From positions 18,070,570 to 18,134,569 of the forward strand of contig OY754981.1 in NCBI GenBank assembly GCA_963576475.1: a DNA stretch of 64,000 bases, written 5' to 3'. The stretch's first letter is position 1. Each line of letters starts with the position of its first letter. The DNA comes from Molanna angustata. Its lineage: Eukaryota; Arthropoda; Insecta; Trichoptera; Molannidae. The notes below the pieces were generated by a model that was not told the origin of the DNA, did no database searches, and was given only the letters and a program-made list of their open reading frames with translations. Shown here one piece after another: positions 11,501-26,500 of this stretch. The position numbers and the translations under genes are program-made.

Positions 11501-14500
11501 CCTTGTGACCTACAGGTTTGACTGTTTTCAGTTTGGATTTATGAGACGATTATTTTCGCAAGTCTCTAGAATGTGGCAACTTGTAATTTAGTTAATTAGA
11601 TTTTCTCTAATATCCTGTCAATTTGTCCTTGCTTTTACTCATAGCTATAATTATTGAAGTGAAGACATCGCAAATAGAAAATTTCACAGAAATTACAGAT
11701 AGTAATACTAACAAAAATATTTCAGTCCTACAGTGGAATGCTCGAAGTGCTGTGAGTAATAGAGCAGATATTGTTTATCTTTTAAACGACTATATAATCA
11801 ACATCGCTGCTATTGCCGAAACGTGGATTAGACCACGCTCTTCTTATAATATACCAGGATACTTTTGTGTAACAGGCGACAGATGGAAGGCGAGAGGTGG
11901 TGGCGTGGCTTTATTGATCGACGCGGCGCTTCCTTTTACCCAAATTGATATGCCTTTTAATCCATTTCTATAAGTGGCGGCTGTTTTAATTAATAATACA
12001 GGGTTCATATCAGCGTAAGTAAAACCAGTGCCTTCGGGCACTGATTTTGACAAAAGTTTATTGATTCTCCATAGTGCCACTCCTCCCTGCGTCGTATTTT
12101 ATTCTAAGGGATTTTAATGCTCATAGTCCGTCTTGGGGTTGCTCTAGATCAGATAGGGCAGGAAATCATATTTTGACATTCATCAATGAACAAAATTTGT
12201 GCGTCCTAAATTATGGATCAGCAACGAGGCTGAGTCTAACAGGTCAGAACCGAAGCACTCTGGACCTTTCCTTGTGTAAAGGAGAACTGGCCAGCGGCCA
12301 GCTCTGTTAATTGCTTTCTCAAGCGACCACTTCCCCATTATTTTCACTTAATTGTTCCTAACCTATATTTTCCTCAAAACCAGAGAAACCTTTTTAACAT
12401 TTGTAAGGCGGACTGGTCTAGATTCAGGGAGATAATTGAGAGCAGAGTTATTGAAAGAGAGACTCCATTCAATAGTGATGCAACCGTCCAAAATAACTAC
12501 AATAACTTCTTCCGAATTCTACAAGATGCAGCAGATGAATCCATACCGAAAAAGAAGGGTGGTAGAAGGCCTAGGAGATATATTCCATGGTGGGATGAGG
12601 AGTGCGATATACTGGTTGACGAGCATAAAAAAGCCATGCTCAAATATAAAAACAACATGTCTATGGAAAAAATTTTGTCTGCTTAGGCCATTCAAGCCAA
12701 AACAAAAAAATCACTTAGAAAAAGCGCAACGTGGCCGCTTTTCTAGACATTGATGCATACATTCTACATTAAGCTGATTCAGTTGAACATTCCTGACCCT
12801 CTATAGCTAGATTGATATTCAACATGTTCATTGAGAGGAGAATAGTTATTGTGAGTGACGGAGGGGTGATTGTTAGATCTGTGTGAAGGGGTCTTCCGCA
12901 GGGCTCTGTTTTGTCTCCACTTCGATTCAGTGATGACAGCTAAATGCGAACGTAATACAAACATTCTACGAGCAATGGCTGGAGTTTCATGGGGATCTCA
13001 CCCTTCCACTATGAGAAACATGTACATTGCGCCGATTCGTTTCCACCTCGACTATGCATGTTTTTTGTTAAATCCTCTTTCAATCCACCTGGAAGCTAGG
13101 CTTGAGAGAGTTCAGTCTAAGTGTCTTAGACTTACACTGGGTGAAATGCATATGTCTACGCCTATAAACGCTCTTCAAGAGGAATGTTCCGAGATGCCGC
13201 TGCCGCGCTGGTTATAAGGCGACTCTACCTGGCAGGGAGGTTCATCCTCAAACGCATTAGTTAATCTGAACATCCACTTTTCGATTATATCGTTAAGTTG
13301 AATCAATCCTATCAGTCGAACAGATATTGGCTCAAGAAACACATCCCTCTGATGTGTACAGCTTTTTCTTCCATTAATGATAAAGAATCAAAATATTCCT
13401 TTCCCTCTTCAGTTTTTAATTTGCCTCTTCAAGTCCTCATGTCATAGAAAATATTGGTTTACTTTACTTTCCTTGGTAAAATGTTTGTCCTCCCCATATT
13501 CCATTTTTTCGCACAATCAACTAATAATTAACATCCATCTATTACTATACGAATTACAAGAAGAGAATAAAGAGGTGGTAGTTGCATGAATACAGGCACA
13601 TAGCGGCATTTATGGTAATGAGAGAGTGGATGCTTTGGCCAAAGAGGCTGCCCTCCAGAGTAATCATCCGGACCATTGCGTCGTCCCTTAGTTCGATCTG
13701 CTGAGTGTTTTAGAGCGTGAAGGGTGAAAGACTGATGGTCGTTTTGGCAAAATAGCCCCAAGGGTTACCACTATAAAAAAAGTGCAGAGTTCCATCCCCT
13801 CGCGGCCTTGGTTCCACCGAAAGGTTATCTAGGCACCACATTGTCTATATTTCTAGACTGCGCTTTGATCATATGCGACTGGATAGCCATCTGTTCCGTC
13901 TCGGAATGGTGGAGTCCCTGTTCTGCGAATGTGGATGGGATTAGGAAACGCCGGATCACGTCCTGTTTGGTTGTCCAATCAGAGACGCGCTAGACATTTA
14001 TTTATTTTAGGTTTGAGAATGTCTAATACCCCGTTTCCACAGTTTAACTTCTTGGGCTGAACTCTCCTCAGATTTAATATTTTAATATATTATAAAGCAT
14101 ATGACTATTATTTGAATTTTGTGTTTTTTGTAACTTTTTTTTAACATGTCTATAACGTAGGGGACACCAGTTATTAGGATTTGGGTCCATTTTACTCTTC
14201 CGAAGAAGTGCACTACGTATAGCGTTGGGAGGGGTTTGCAATCTAGAAAAGAGTTTATTAATTCGGATTTTAAAACGACCCGGGTTGTACGAAGGTGGAA
14301 ACACAGAATTCGGAAGATCGTTCCACAGTCGGGCTGCTGTATTAATAAAGGAGTTCGAGAAGCGACTTGTTCGTATATGTTGAAGGTCCACTGTGAATGG
14401 GTGCTGCGATTGAGTAAAGCGAGTGACTCTGTTGCGAGTGGGTGGAGGAGGGACCAAAGATGCTAGTTCTTCTGAGCAATTCCCATGGTAGTATCTATAA

Positions 14501-17500
14501 AATGCGTCTGTGTTCTAGTGATTGCAATCCATCAGTCAGTGATGGATCATCAATCAGACGTATAGCACGCCTTTGGACAGCGTCGAGGGTATTCAGTAGG
14601 TATTGGGGGGCGCCACTCCAGAGGTGACTACCATATTCAATAATTGACGTATTTGCGCTTTGTAGAGTATATAGAGACTAAATCTGTGTAATCTAATGTT
14701 TCTGATTAGTTACGGCTGAAACATCCTTTTTGGGTAAAAAACGTTAACAGAATTTTTTTTCACACATGCAAACCCACCCACACAAACACATACCTACATA
14801 CCTATCCAAAAAAATATAGGGTCATGAAGATAAGGAATTTACTTTAACTTTTGCTTAAATTGTGAGAATGTGTCACTCGGTTTAATTCTATAATATAAAA
14901 TTATAATAAACGTGATAAACTGCCTTGTCAAACTTCGGGCTAGGAGCACGGCAGGGGACTCTATTAAATTTGTATATTAGCGTCATTGCATACAAGTTTG
15001 TATGACAATGTATAAGAATACGTGCTCATCCTACCATAAGCTAATTTTTTGCCAGTACTGCTTTGATGGCTATTTTTATACCAACACATAAACCCAACCA
15101 TATTTTTGCACCAAGATTACTTAAATACACTCAGCAATATATAGTGCCGTTTAAAATAAATATTATGATACTCTACACGTACCTATAATATAAATACTGT
15201 TATGTTTTCATATTTATCACGTTCGTCATAATAACTTAGGAAAATAATGTCACTGAACGTATTATTATTTATTTATATTTATTTTATTTATTTATTACAA
15301 AAAAATATTTTACAAAAGAAAATTATATTTAAAATAAATTATATATATTTAACACTTTAATAAAAATACTTCCTAAACATATTTGAATTCGTGTTTTGAA
15401 GGGAGTTGCAACTATTTTCATAGTTGAAAAAAAGCAAAATAACAATATAGAACAAAATAATCATATAACAAAATTAACAGAAATAACAAAAAAACAACAA
15501 TAATTTATATTTCAATCGTATATAACAAAAACAAACAGTAGGTAAATGTCGACCGCCGTAAAACAGTTGGTACGCCGTTTGGTTTCTGTGCGGGCGTCCT
15601 GGGTTCGATTCCCAGCAGAAGAGAAATTTATTTAAATTAATTTCTCACGCAAATATTGTTTCCCTGGGCTGGAAACACTGGTTAGTTGGAAGAAATTGCC
15701 ATATGCCAATAAACTCGCCACTCGCGCAGGGTGCAAGGAAGTGTTTATTATATTATTATTATTTATTAAATGTAAAGTGACAAAAATATAATAATAAAAA
15801 TAAAAATAAAATTTTGAAAAAAAAAAAAATTTTGTCTTAATAAAACAAAATAAAAATAAAATTATTATTATTTATTAAATGTAAAGTGACCAGTCAATGA
15901 CATCTCGTAAGCGCTGTAGGTGCCTGCTTTCCCGGTTCTCCTATAAATATGTATTCCAACTTCGTCTCTATTGAGATATTGAGGCAGAGAAAAATATTCA
16001 ATGGAAAATAATGTTTGCTTGTGACCTTTTTATGTAAAAGTTACATTTCGGTAAATAGTATAAATGTCCTTTTATATCGTCTCAATAATTAAAGGTGAAT
16101 TCTCGTCATACACATAAAAAACAATAGGTATATTTATATTTATCAGAAATATTCTGAAAATTCTCGTGGGCTGCACAGAACACAAATTTGTGTATTTCGC
16201 TTGGTCGTTAGTTGCGCAAATCGTAATCAATCAAGGTATTTGCCTATACCTATACTCCACCATACCAGAATCGAACTAGTGATGAGAATTAAGAATTCTA
16301 GACTGAGACATGTATAGGTTTTGATCGCGTATGTATGCTAGTGAGACATGGATTTGACATAAGACGCATAAAAGTGCAGGAATTAACGCGTTTGCTCTAA
16401 GACGAATATTTGGTAAAACGATTTATGATAACCATACCATACCATCACGCCATTTCCCTATTTGGGGTAGGCAGAGAGAACCGAACGCCAGACTCCTCTC
16501 TCTTGACATACATTCCTCGCTTCATTCACGTCCATACATCGTCTCATACACGCTCTTCTATTATTCCTACTTCTAACATCGCCATCTTTCAAAATCCCAT
16601 TTATGTGATCGTGCCAACTTTTTCTTGGTCGACCTCTACTTATCGTTCCTCTTTTATCAGCCTTGTACCTTGATTTATGATAAAATAAGGGTATTAGATG
16701 AGAATGTATAATTGAAAGAGATATCGTAAGATGAAAATAAATACACAGGTAGTTTAAACACATAGAAATAACCAGCGAAGACCGTCTAACAAAAAAAGTA
16801 TATAAGGCTGATAAAAGAGGAACGAAAAATAGAGGCCGGCCAAGGAAAAGTTGACAAGATCACATAAAAATAGAAGAGCGTGGAGAATAATAGAAGAGCG
16901 TGTATGAGACGATGCATGGATGTGAATGAAGCGAGGAATTTATGCCAAGAGACAAGAGTCTGGCGAGAGGTTCTCTCTGCATACCCAATAGAGAAAAGGC
17001 GTGAATGTATGGTATGTATGGTAAGGCAATTCAATCAATTTAATTCAAAAAAATTTTTTCAACCTAAATGCAGTTTGCACACAACATGTTGAAAGTCAGA
17101 AAGTATATAAATAAAAAATAACAATTACAAATATATAAATTGATACAGATTAAACAACAAACACAAGCAGACCGTGATTAACACCACGCATTTTTGTCAT
17201 TCATGTACTGATCCAGTCTATAGTGTGCCTTTCTAATAAGAGTTTCTTTAATATGAGATTTCAATTTTCTGTCATTTAAGTTTGTTATATTCTGTGGAAT
17301 CTTATTGTAAATTCAAATACATTGCCCTAAAAATAATTATTTACCTTTACTTACTTAGGTACTTACTCAACCTTTTCTTGAGTCCAGTATTGGACAAAGG
17401 CCACTTTTTTGTCATCTTTCCATCGCATTTTGTGTCACTCTTAGCTTTTCCATCATTCTCTTAATAAATGCAGATGTTTCAAAGCCGTAAGTGAGCACAG

Positions 17501-20500
17501 GGAGTACACAAGCGTCAAAAACTTTTTTAAAAAAATGGATTGGGATATTTTTAGATTTCAGAACATTTGATAATTTGCTGAAGGCAGCCCATCCTAGACC
17601 TCTTCTTCTTTCTAGTTCAGCTTCTAAATTATCTCTTCTCAGTTTCACGGTGTGATCGAGATAGACATATATATGATTATACTCTGCCAATATCTTGACC
17701 ATCAATTTTTAGGGGTTCTGAACCTATAGATGACATAATTTTTGTCTTATTAATGTTCATTTTTAGTCCCACTCTAACGCATTGATTCTTGTGTTCTGTT
17801 AATATTAATTTAATTTCTTTCTCTGTATTGGCAAATAGAACAATGTCATCAGCGAATCTAAGGTTATTCAGAATCTAATCAGTTGTTAAGAATCTCAGGA
17901 ATCAACATAAACGGAGAAAGATTGAACAATCTTAGATAATCTATATTTAGATGGGTCGGTGGCAGAGCGGTTAGCGCGCTGGGTTAGTAATCCAGTGGTC
18001 GCGAGTTCGAATCCTGCCTCAACCGATTTCGTTCACCTATAGCACAAGCATTTATTTGCTTATTTTAGGGAACGTAGGAAGATGTATATGAACTTGTTTA
18101 ACAAGGACATATTAAATAAAAAAAAAATGTATGTTTTTCTATTTCTAGTCAGTATATTATGGAGTTTTTCAACTCTGGTAAACAAATTATAGTTTTTTTC
18201 TATAAATTATATTTTCATGAATTTATTGACTAGTGACTGTAGAATCTTGATCTCCTTAAAGAGCTCCCTCAGTGAGTCTCTAGAACCAAGTCAGTATATT
18301 GAACGTATAGCTCTCTTTTGTAATACAAATATTGATTCCATATCAGCATCCTTGCCCCACAATAGTATGCCATAAGATATTATAATACTATGGAAGTAAC
18401 TATAATAAACTAATCGAGCCGCTGCCACGTCCGCCATGCCTGATCTTTCCAATAGCAAATACTGCAGAACAAAGTTTTTTTTGTCATGGCAGTTTTGGTA
18501 ATGGATTCGAATAAAATCACAAAGGTACTTTGAAAATATAAACCATCGATAAAATGTATCGAATAAAATTTCAGATGACATCATCTGCGGCCCTCTGCAT
18601 GAGAGAGAAAATTTTCTTTTTCTTTTATCTTCATATTTATTTATTTATTTAATATTGTTTCTCGGGCAACTAACAGGTACTATGTCAAACATTAATTTAA
18701 CACGCACCCAATAACAAGTTGCCACATTCTGGAGACTTACGATATTAATCGTCTCACAGATCCAGACTGAAAACACAATTAAAAACTGTGTCTCCACCGG
18801 GAATCGAACCCGGGACCTTTGGCTCAGCAGTCAGATATCTAACCAACTGAGCCACGAAGGCCGACAATCATATCAAAAACATATTCATATCAAAAACATG
18901 TATTATATATAATGTAGGTAATAACTATAAAAAATTGTATTTATAAGGTTAAGTCCATAAATTATATGATTGATCAATAATGTACATACATACGTTGCCC
19001 AAGTGCATTAGAAGATCATAATATTATGAATCAGTCTTCGACAGGTCACACATCTGATTTCCTGGTAAATAGCTTGTTCAATTGTATAATTTATTTAATA
19101 GTTTATTTCCGATTTCATTCCACACATGTGTAATATTTAATAGATTTGTAAATTCACATGTTATTGATAAACGTCTACATTAAATAAATCTATTCAATTG
19201 TAAAAATTACATACTTGATCTAAAACAATCAATATTGATATATCTGTTTTATGATTTTCAGTTTGTTATATTGTACCTACAAGTGTTCCAGTTTGGTTAA
19301 GATTTCTATGGTTAACTGTTTTTTTGAAGATTTTTTGACAGTATATTATTTTTAGCAGTGGCGTAGCTACGTAACAGCATGCTCAATCGAATCATGAGGG
19401 CTTGACAAGGGGCCCAAATCTATATGAAAAAAATATTATTTTAAATATAAAAATATCGAAAGGACAACACACACATTTAATTTTTTTTGCAGATTATTAA
19501 AAATTACATTTAAAATTTAGATATGTACATAAGGACAAGCATTAAGTATACAAGAAATTTTGCTTTATTTAGGGAATGTAAAATATGTATATTGTATATG
19601 TACCTACCTACTTATTTAACAAGAATTTAGTACACCTCAATTTTTTTTAACAATTTTTATAAAAATTGGTTTGATCATGCTGTTTTCATATTATGGGTAG
19701 GAAAAAAGACTGACATCCATACTATTCTATTCTGACACACATACCTAGGTACATATTTTATTTGAAAACAAAATATTTATTAATTTGTGTTTAAGTGTTT
19801 ATAGTTTGGTGTGTATTCTTCAATTAAGCATACTAACGCCATCGACAGTTGGATCTCATGTGTTACATGCAACTAGTTGTAAAAAATATCTTAGGGGGCC
19901 CTACTTGAATGTATTATTAAAATGAATAGGTATGGTCAATTTATTCGAGTATTTTTTATTGTTGCTTTGTTATTGCGAACAAGCAGTCATAATACAAATA
20001 TTATTTCCCTTTATTAAGAAAGGGTATGTTTATGGACAGCACCTTTACATTAAGAGGTATGTATGAATGTATTGACATAACTTTGCATTCATTGTTCAGG
20101 TGATCATAATATAGGAAATGAGATACGGAACACAATATAAATACCAATACTACATATTTAAATACATACATGCATACATAGATGCTGTTGTATATATTTA
20201 GGTATACCTATCAATACTCGCATACAGATTAAAGTACAGTCAATTTTCGTTATACGCGGTCGAAATAATACGGTTAATTCAAATGAACATTTTGCTCGGT
20301 TGTTACGTTCGGAGAGAACATGTTTTTTTTAGTTAGGTAAAGCTCGACTAGAAAATGCCGACAGTTTTATAAAGCATGGTACACTGAAAAAAAAACTGTA
20401 CGGTTTGGCTGTGTGGATAAAACATTTAACTGCACATAATCAAATGGTTTGTAGTAAATATATTTCGGTTAATTTTAACCTTAAATTTTGTTATTATAAA

Positions 20501-23500
20501 AAAAATCAGTGTAGCAAAGGTCAGGGCAAAAATGACAAGCAATACGCTACGCAACATCGAACGTCAACTGATTTTATTGGTTGATTCAAAGTACATCGGT
20601 TGAGTACATCCCTGTACTAAAATTGTTTTGTGCACAGGTGAGGTTACCCGCATTCTGTCGCTTGGCGATCTATAACTACTTACTACACAGAACCAACAAA
20701 ACATGATCAAGGTATAACTATTTTGCTAGCGCACAAACATATTTTCAAAAGTACAAATTTGTGTAAGACCTACTCTGATTTTAATCAACTTGCAAAATCA
20801 ATTGAAATTCTATGTTACGTAGCGTATTGCGTGTCATTTTTGCCATGACCTTTGAAACCATGCCGTATAAAACTTTTTATCCGCATTCTCTTACTTGTCA
20901 AGCTCTATTACAAATATATTTTATTTACGACTTTGTGTTATTTTCCATTTTCTTTTATCACCTCTCTTCGGCTTTTCATGGTCTTCATACGGTTCAATAT
21001 CAAAAGCCGTGAACTGAAAGCACAACATATTACATATATAAATGTCAAATGTGAACTGACGTCAATAGCTTTCTCTGGAATTTTTAAATCAACACAAGTT
21101 AATGTTATTCCTTTGAATCAATAAATTCCATTTACCGTCGATCTATACATATTGTTCTATAAAAAGGTCTACATCATTGCTGGTTGTATAGAAGGTATAA
21201 TTTCCTGAACCGATATAACCCGCAAAGTTAGATAATAATGAAAAGTTCTATGACTTAGTTTTATGAAAAGTTTTAATAGCTACTGATCACTGATTCAATT
21301 TGTTTTCAACTTACATATATTAATTATAATTATGTAAGTTTCAACTTACATATATTAATATAATAACATAGTATTTGTCTTCTTCAGACTTCTTCTACTT
21401 ATATATTATATAGATGCCACTAGGTATATTTCTTGAGCCTTTTCGCCGTGCAGAGGAGTGGTTTTCCCATATACCAATCAAGCAAAAAGACACAAATGTG
21501 TCATCTGCGCACCCATGTGTTGGTTTCAAGTTGTTTTTTTCTATAAATATACCTACAGACATCTTCATTTGAAATTATAATATATCAACTTTTCCATCTG
21601 AATTCGTTGCTGATTGTATCAAATCTGGCAGATAGTGTTTAATTCACGATAATAACTTAAAATACCAAGTATAAATATTATTAATTGCTTCCCTGGCGAC
21701 CAGCAGGTAGGTACTAATGTTAAATATTAATTGAACCTTCTCCCAATAACAAATTGCCATATTCTGGAAATTTATTATATTAATATGAATGTATGAATTG
21801 GTATGAATGTTAACGAGGCGATGAATGTATGTCAAGATAGAAGTAAGTGGCGTTCGGTTCTCTCTGCCTACCCCGTGAGGGACATGGCGTGATGTTATGT
21901 ATGTATTATATTAATCTTTTCACAAATCCAGATTAAAAACATGATGAAATACTACGTATTCCATTTTTGAATTATAAATTAGCTATAAACCACTTGTTTT
22001 TTGAGTCACTTCGCGACATGTTTCGGAAGCGCTGTCCTTCCATCGACCGGCGTGTCGAGACTAACATGTTGAATTTGTGTGTATCTGTCTGTGAAGCGAC
22101 TACGTATTCATTGGGAATTGGACGCAAGACCCCTAACAGTGGAGCCAGATATCTAAACTAACTGAACCACAGAGGAAAAAAAACAGAAATAAATAAACAC
22201 GAAGGTAAATGTTTGTGTGAAATATAATTCAAACATACTGAATGATTCACAATCGCAAAAATATTTTGTAGGTAATACCTATTATCAATTTAGTTTTATC
22301 AGAAATTCCGTGTGTACTTTGTACGATTACGCGTCTCGTGTTATTTCAAATAATAACTTTCTTGTTAATTCTGACGTCACAACACACGATATCACGCCAT
22401 TGACATTTTACCATCACGATCACGATTATATAGAGTGCACTATTGCAAGATTTTGAATCATATCGACGTATGACATCGCTTGTCAATAAACTGATAAAAA
22501 AACGCTGTTTTGTGATTTGTATTTACTATTGTCATATTTATTCGACTTGGCATTCCAAAAATGTCTAAACATACGTAATTTGTAGCCTTACTTAGACAAG
22601 ACTTACTTATACAGTACACAAGAAAAAAACTGTCATCCGTCATCCGAGTCTATAGTAGGTAAAATCTTTTCCTCAAAACCCTCAAAAGATACTTCTTTGA
22701 AATAAAGAACGTTTATGTTTACCTCTTTATTCTATTGCGTGGGTTTAATGAAATTTAGATTTTTAAATACTTTTCTTGTAAAATTGTTTTAATAATACCT
22801 TTTTTTTATTTTATTTTCATTACAAACAACTAAAACCGTACGGTCAACTGTCCTCACGGTCAAATGTCCCCACGGTCAACTGTCCTCACGGTCAACTGTC
22901 CCCACGGTCAATTGTCCGTGCGGTGAATTGTCCCCGCGGTCAACTTTCCATACGGTAAATTGTCCCCGCGGTCAATTGTCCATTCGGTAAAAAGGGCGTA
23001 CGGTCAATTATCCACGGTCAATTGTCCGGGAACCACGTTAACAAGGGCCTTAAGGAAGAAACAATTTTATTTTAAAACAAGTCGATTAAAATAACCATAC
23101 TTGGTTCAAATAAAATTGATTGTAATAAATACAATTGGAATTTTTTTTGTTCGTACGTGTAACTAACTAACCTAAAGTTTTTTTAAGAAATCTTGTCTTA
23201 TCATAATAATAATGTTTTTAGTGATTCATTTTACTTTGAAAAGTGATGTTATACCTTTTACCCAATTTTAATGATTCACTGAAGAATATTCATGTATTTC
23301 GTTTAAAATGCGTGTGTTGTTTAAGATAACTAACTTGTATTATAACAATATTACATAATATATTTTGCTTTTCATCTTTTTTTTTCATTTCGTAAATAAT
23401 ATTAAAGACATACCTTATACCTAATAAATAACCAAATATCTTGTATCACCATGAAGAAATCAGGTATTTCTTCTGTATAACGAAAGTTTAAAATTAATTT

Positions 23501-26500
23501 AAAAAAGAACTAAATTAATTTGAAAGTTTTTCATGGAGGAACCTTAATAACATTTCGTTCAAAGATTATTAAATCTTTAACAAAAATTAAACGTAACATG
23601 TTCTGGAATAGTAAGTACCTAAGAGTATTTTATGTACCTACCAAAGAATATAAAAGTATATAAAACTAAAATAAAAAAACTTTATCATTTGCTTAGTTAA
23701 GTTAAATTTTGTATTTGTAATGAAAATGTACAATATTTTATGAGGAGTAAAGCGTTGTCATCACGATAAGAATTAAAGCGTCGATCATCAGATGGCCAAA
23801 AATAATTGCTGGCCAAAATCGCCAGACTAATACGAAAAATAGTCTACCATAGACGTGACTAATATCTTAACATTCCGATCCAAGATATTATATAGGTAAC
23901 AGCATGGATGCCAACATACAGAAGAAATGGAATTTATGATCATATAATTTGGCATTGTTATATACCTTTATAGTTATTCTATCCATCAATTTTCATTTAT
24001 ATATTTACTTTTATACTATGTATGTATCTATTACATACATAGAATTATAATCGATTACTTATTTATCATTTCAATTATATTCATTAAACGACTTCCCAAA
24101 CACGGAGAGGTAATATATTCGACATGATTTTTTATATGCTTTTATTATAATATGTTCAGCGATCACTTTTTACTGCGTTGTCCGATTTTGATTATTCTTT
24201 TTTCATTAGAACGGGCGTATCTTCCGTTTGGTCTCATTTCAATTTGGTAAAGATCTTAGCATAGGATACAAGATAAAATCACTAAACTACTCAATATTTT
24301 TACTTCAGCGATAGTAATTCTTTACCATATTATCCGATTTTATGATTCTTTTTACTCCCCACACTATGGAATAGTGGAGAGTCATGATTTCACAATTTTT
24401 AAGCATATTATTTTACATCAATTTCTTAACGAGTATCATGTAGAGAGTGCACACTATGAGTTTCGTCGTGATGTGTTTGTATGTATGGCGTACGCCCAAA
24501 CTATAAGTATCTCTACAGCCCAAACTATAAGTCAAATCGACTTCATATTTACATCATATGTGTAAAGTGCATAGACCTAGAACTGATAAGTTTTCCATAG
24601 ACAACTTTTATTTTTTTCTCTATGATTCCATCATTAAAGTTGTTTTTTTGTGTCCTCTCTACAACCCAAACTATAAGTCCGATTGACTTCATATTGATAT
24701 CATGTAATTTGCTCTCCACTTCTATATTTGTTTAAGAATCTAATAAAAATGTACTTCATAAAAATGCATTTAGAGATTGTCAACATTTCAAGAAAAAAAA
24801 AATGAAAGCTAACTATGGTGTGGAGAGTTTAGTGTTGGCCACAACCCACTCGTTTCAATAAGTATGGAGTGCTTCAGAGGTTATCACACATAATAATATT
24901 TATCGAGGTCTGATCATCAAAAACTCTTCAATTTGCAAAGGCGTCTGTAATCTATATAACACGTATATCGCCAAATACACAGAGTAGCTTCCGAGCGCGC
25001 AGAGCGTAAATTTGTGTTTTTTTTGCTTCGTTGGTATAATACAAATTGCCCCCCTTCTCGGCGAAATGGCTCAAGATATTTGGCGTCAACAATATAGTAT
25101 AAGTGAATTGTAAAAAAGATAACATACATACATATCACCACGCCATGTCCCTCATGGGGTTGGCAGAGAGAAACGAACGCCACATTTTTTTTTCAATTTT
25201 ATTCATTTTGAAGTAGTTTTTTTTAAATGAAATCTCTATACTATAGCTTCGGACCCTCCATAAATTATATATTATTTAAATTTTCATTATAAAGTCATAC
25301 GCAAAATTCAAGACATACAAAAACATCAAGACAAAACTTGTATTAAGTAGGTATACCAATAAATTGATAATTTTAATTTAATTTGATTTGATTTTTATCA
25401 ATTTTGAATAAAAAAAATACATTTCGAAGAGATTTCGAAATATAAATAATGCTAATGTAAACAAACGATTATAATCTTATCTGATAAATAAGTCATATTG
25501 ACTATACACATGCCAACATGCTGAACAGTGTTGGCATATGGTTGCGAGACATTGGCCATAACTGAAACGCTGGACACCTTTGAAAGAAAGGTACTGCGTA
25601 GAATATGCGGCCCCGTGAAGGATGGCGATGAATGGCGCATTAGACGTAACCATGAGTTATACTACATATACCAGGCCCGAAGTATCTCAACGCACATGAA
25701 ATTACTTAGGATGAGATGGGCTGGACATGTACAACGAATGCCAACCTCACGGGTGCCGAAACAAATCATGACTGGACACCCGGGTGGGAGAAGAAGGGTA
25801 GGAAGTCTGCGGTGGGAAGATGAGGTCAGAAAGGATGCGGCTCAGCTTCTCCAGGAGAGGAGCTGTAAAGTGGCAGCAGAGGACAGGATGGGATGGAGGC
25901 GAAATTTAACGGAGGCCAAGGCTCGATTTGGGCTGTAGCGAGATCGAAGAAGAAGAAGATTTTACACATACCTACGCTGATTTTTTCAATAAAAATAGTT
26001 TAAATATGATAGAAATTGTTCGCTTTTGATGAATTCCTTATTATTTATGCCATAGGGATGACCATAAATTTTATCAAAAAGCTACTTCCTTTAATTTATT
26101 TTGAAATAGTGTTATATTCAGTTCTCGATTTTTAGAAAACCAATATATGAGTCATCGGATATTAATGAGGTTCCTATAATTTCCATTGAGTATGTCGACA
26201 AATCAATACATTTTACATAATCTTTGTCATGAATCTAAACAGCGCACAGCGATTAGATAGAGAATGTGAATTATTTGTATATAAAAAAAATATATACCTA
26301 CGAATATGTGTATTTCATATTTTTTACTTAATATGTACCACTGTTCGTATTGTTTTTTTTTTCGGACAAAACTGTTGTTGTAGTTCTTTACATTCAAATA
26401 ATTAGTTCTTATCAAGTAATGGCTATAGTCGCTCAAATCCAGTTTGATTTATCAAAGAAAAACCTGTGCCTTCTCTGGTAATGTCAACATGAGCTAGATG

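Larger units (their letters stand above)
21680..22176 (-). mobile_element. SINE-a, twice interrupted
   Basis: SINE-a pieces lie at about 21680-21785, 21904-21961 and 22099-22176 (ending in the tRNA-like GAGCCAGATATCTAAACTAA). Two insertions split it. A LINE 3' end (21786-21903) is flanked by TATTATATTAAT on both sides (21774-21785 and 21904-21915). A second insert (21962-22098) is flanked by ACTACGTATTC on both sides (21951-21961 and 22099-22109). Matching duplications at each insert make the nesting convincing. Confidence 0.78.

Noticed and set aside
14236..14466. 76-codon plus-strand open frame
   Set aside because: It is the shadow of the LINE coding sequence on the minus strand.
20230..20280. 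pogo/Tigger-type transposon end
   Set aside because: A single loose match with no partner end nearby.
20812..21124. Two overlapping open frames of 66 and 90 codons
   Set aside because: They start in an arm of the 340-bp MITE and run into AT-rich DNA, giving membrane-like translations typical of chance T-rich frames.
22837..23030. CRISPR-like array of short repeats
   Set aside because: Units are contiguous with no unique spacers, the surrounding DNA is animal, and there are no cas genes. It is a minisatellite.
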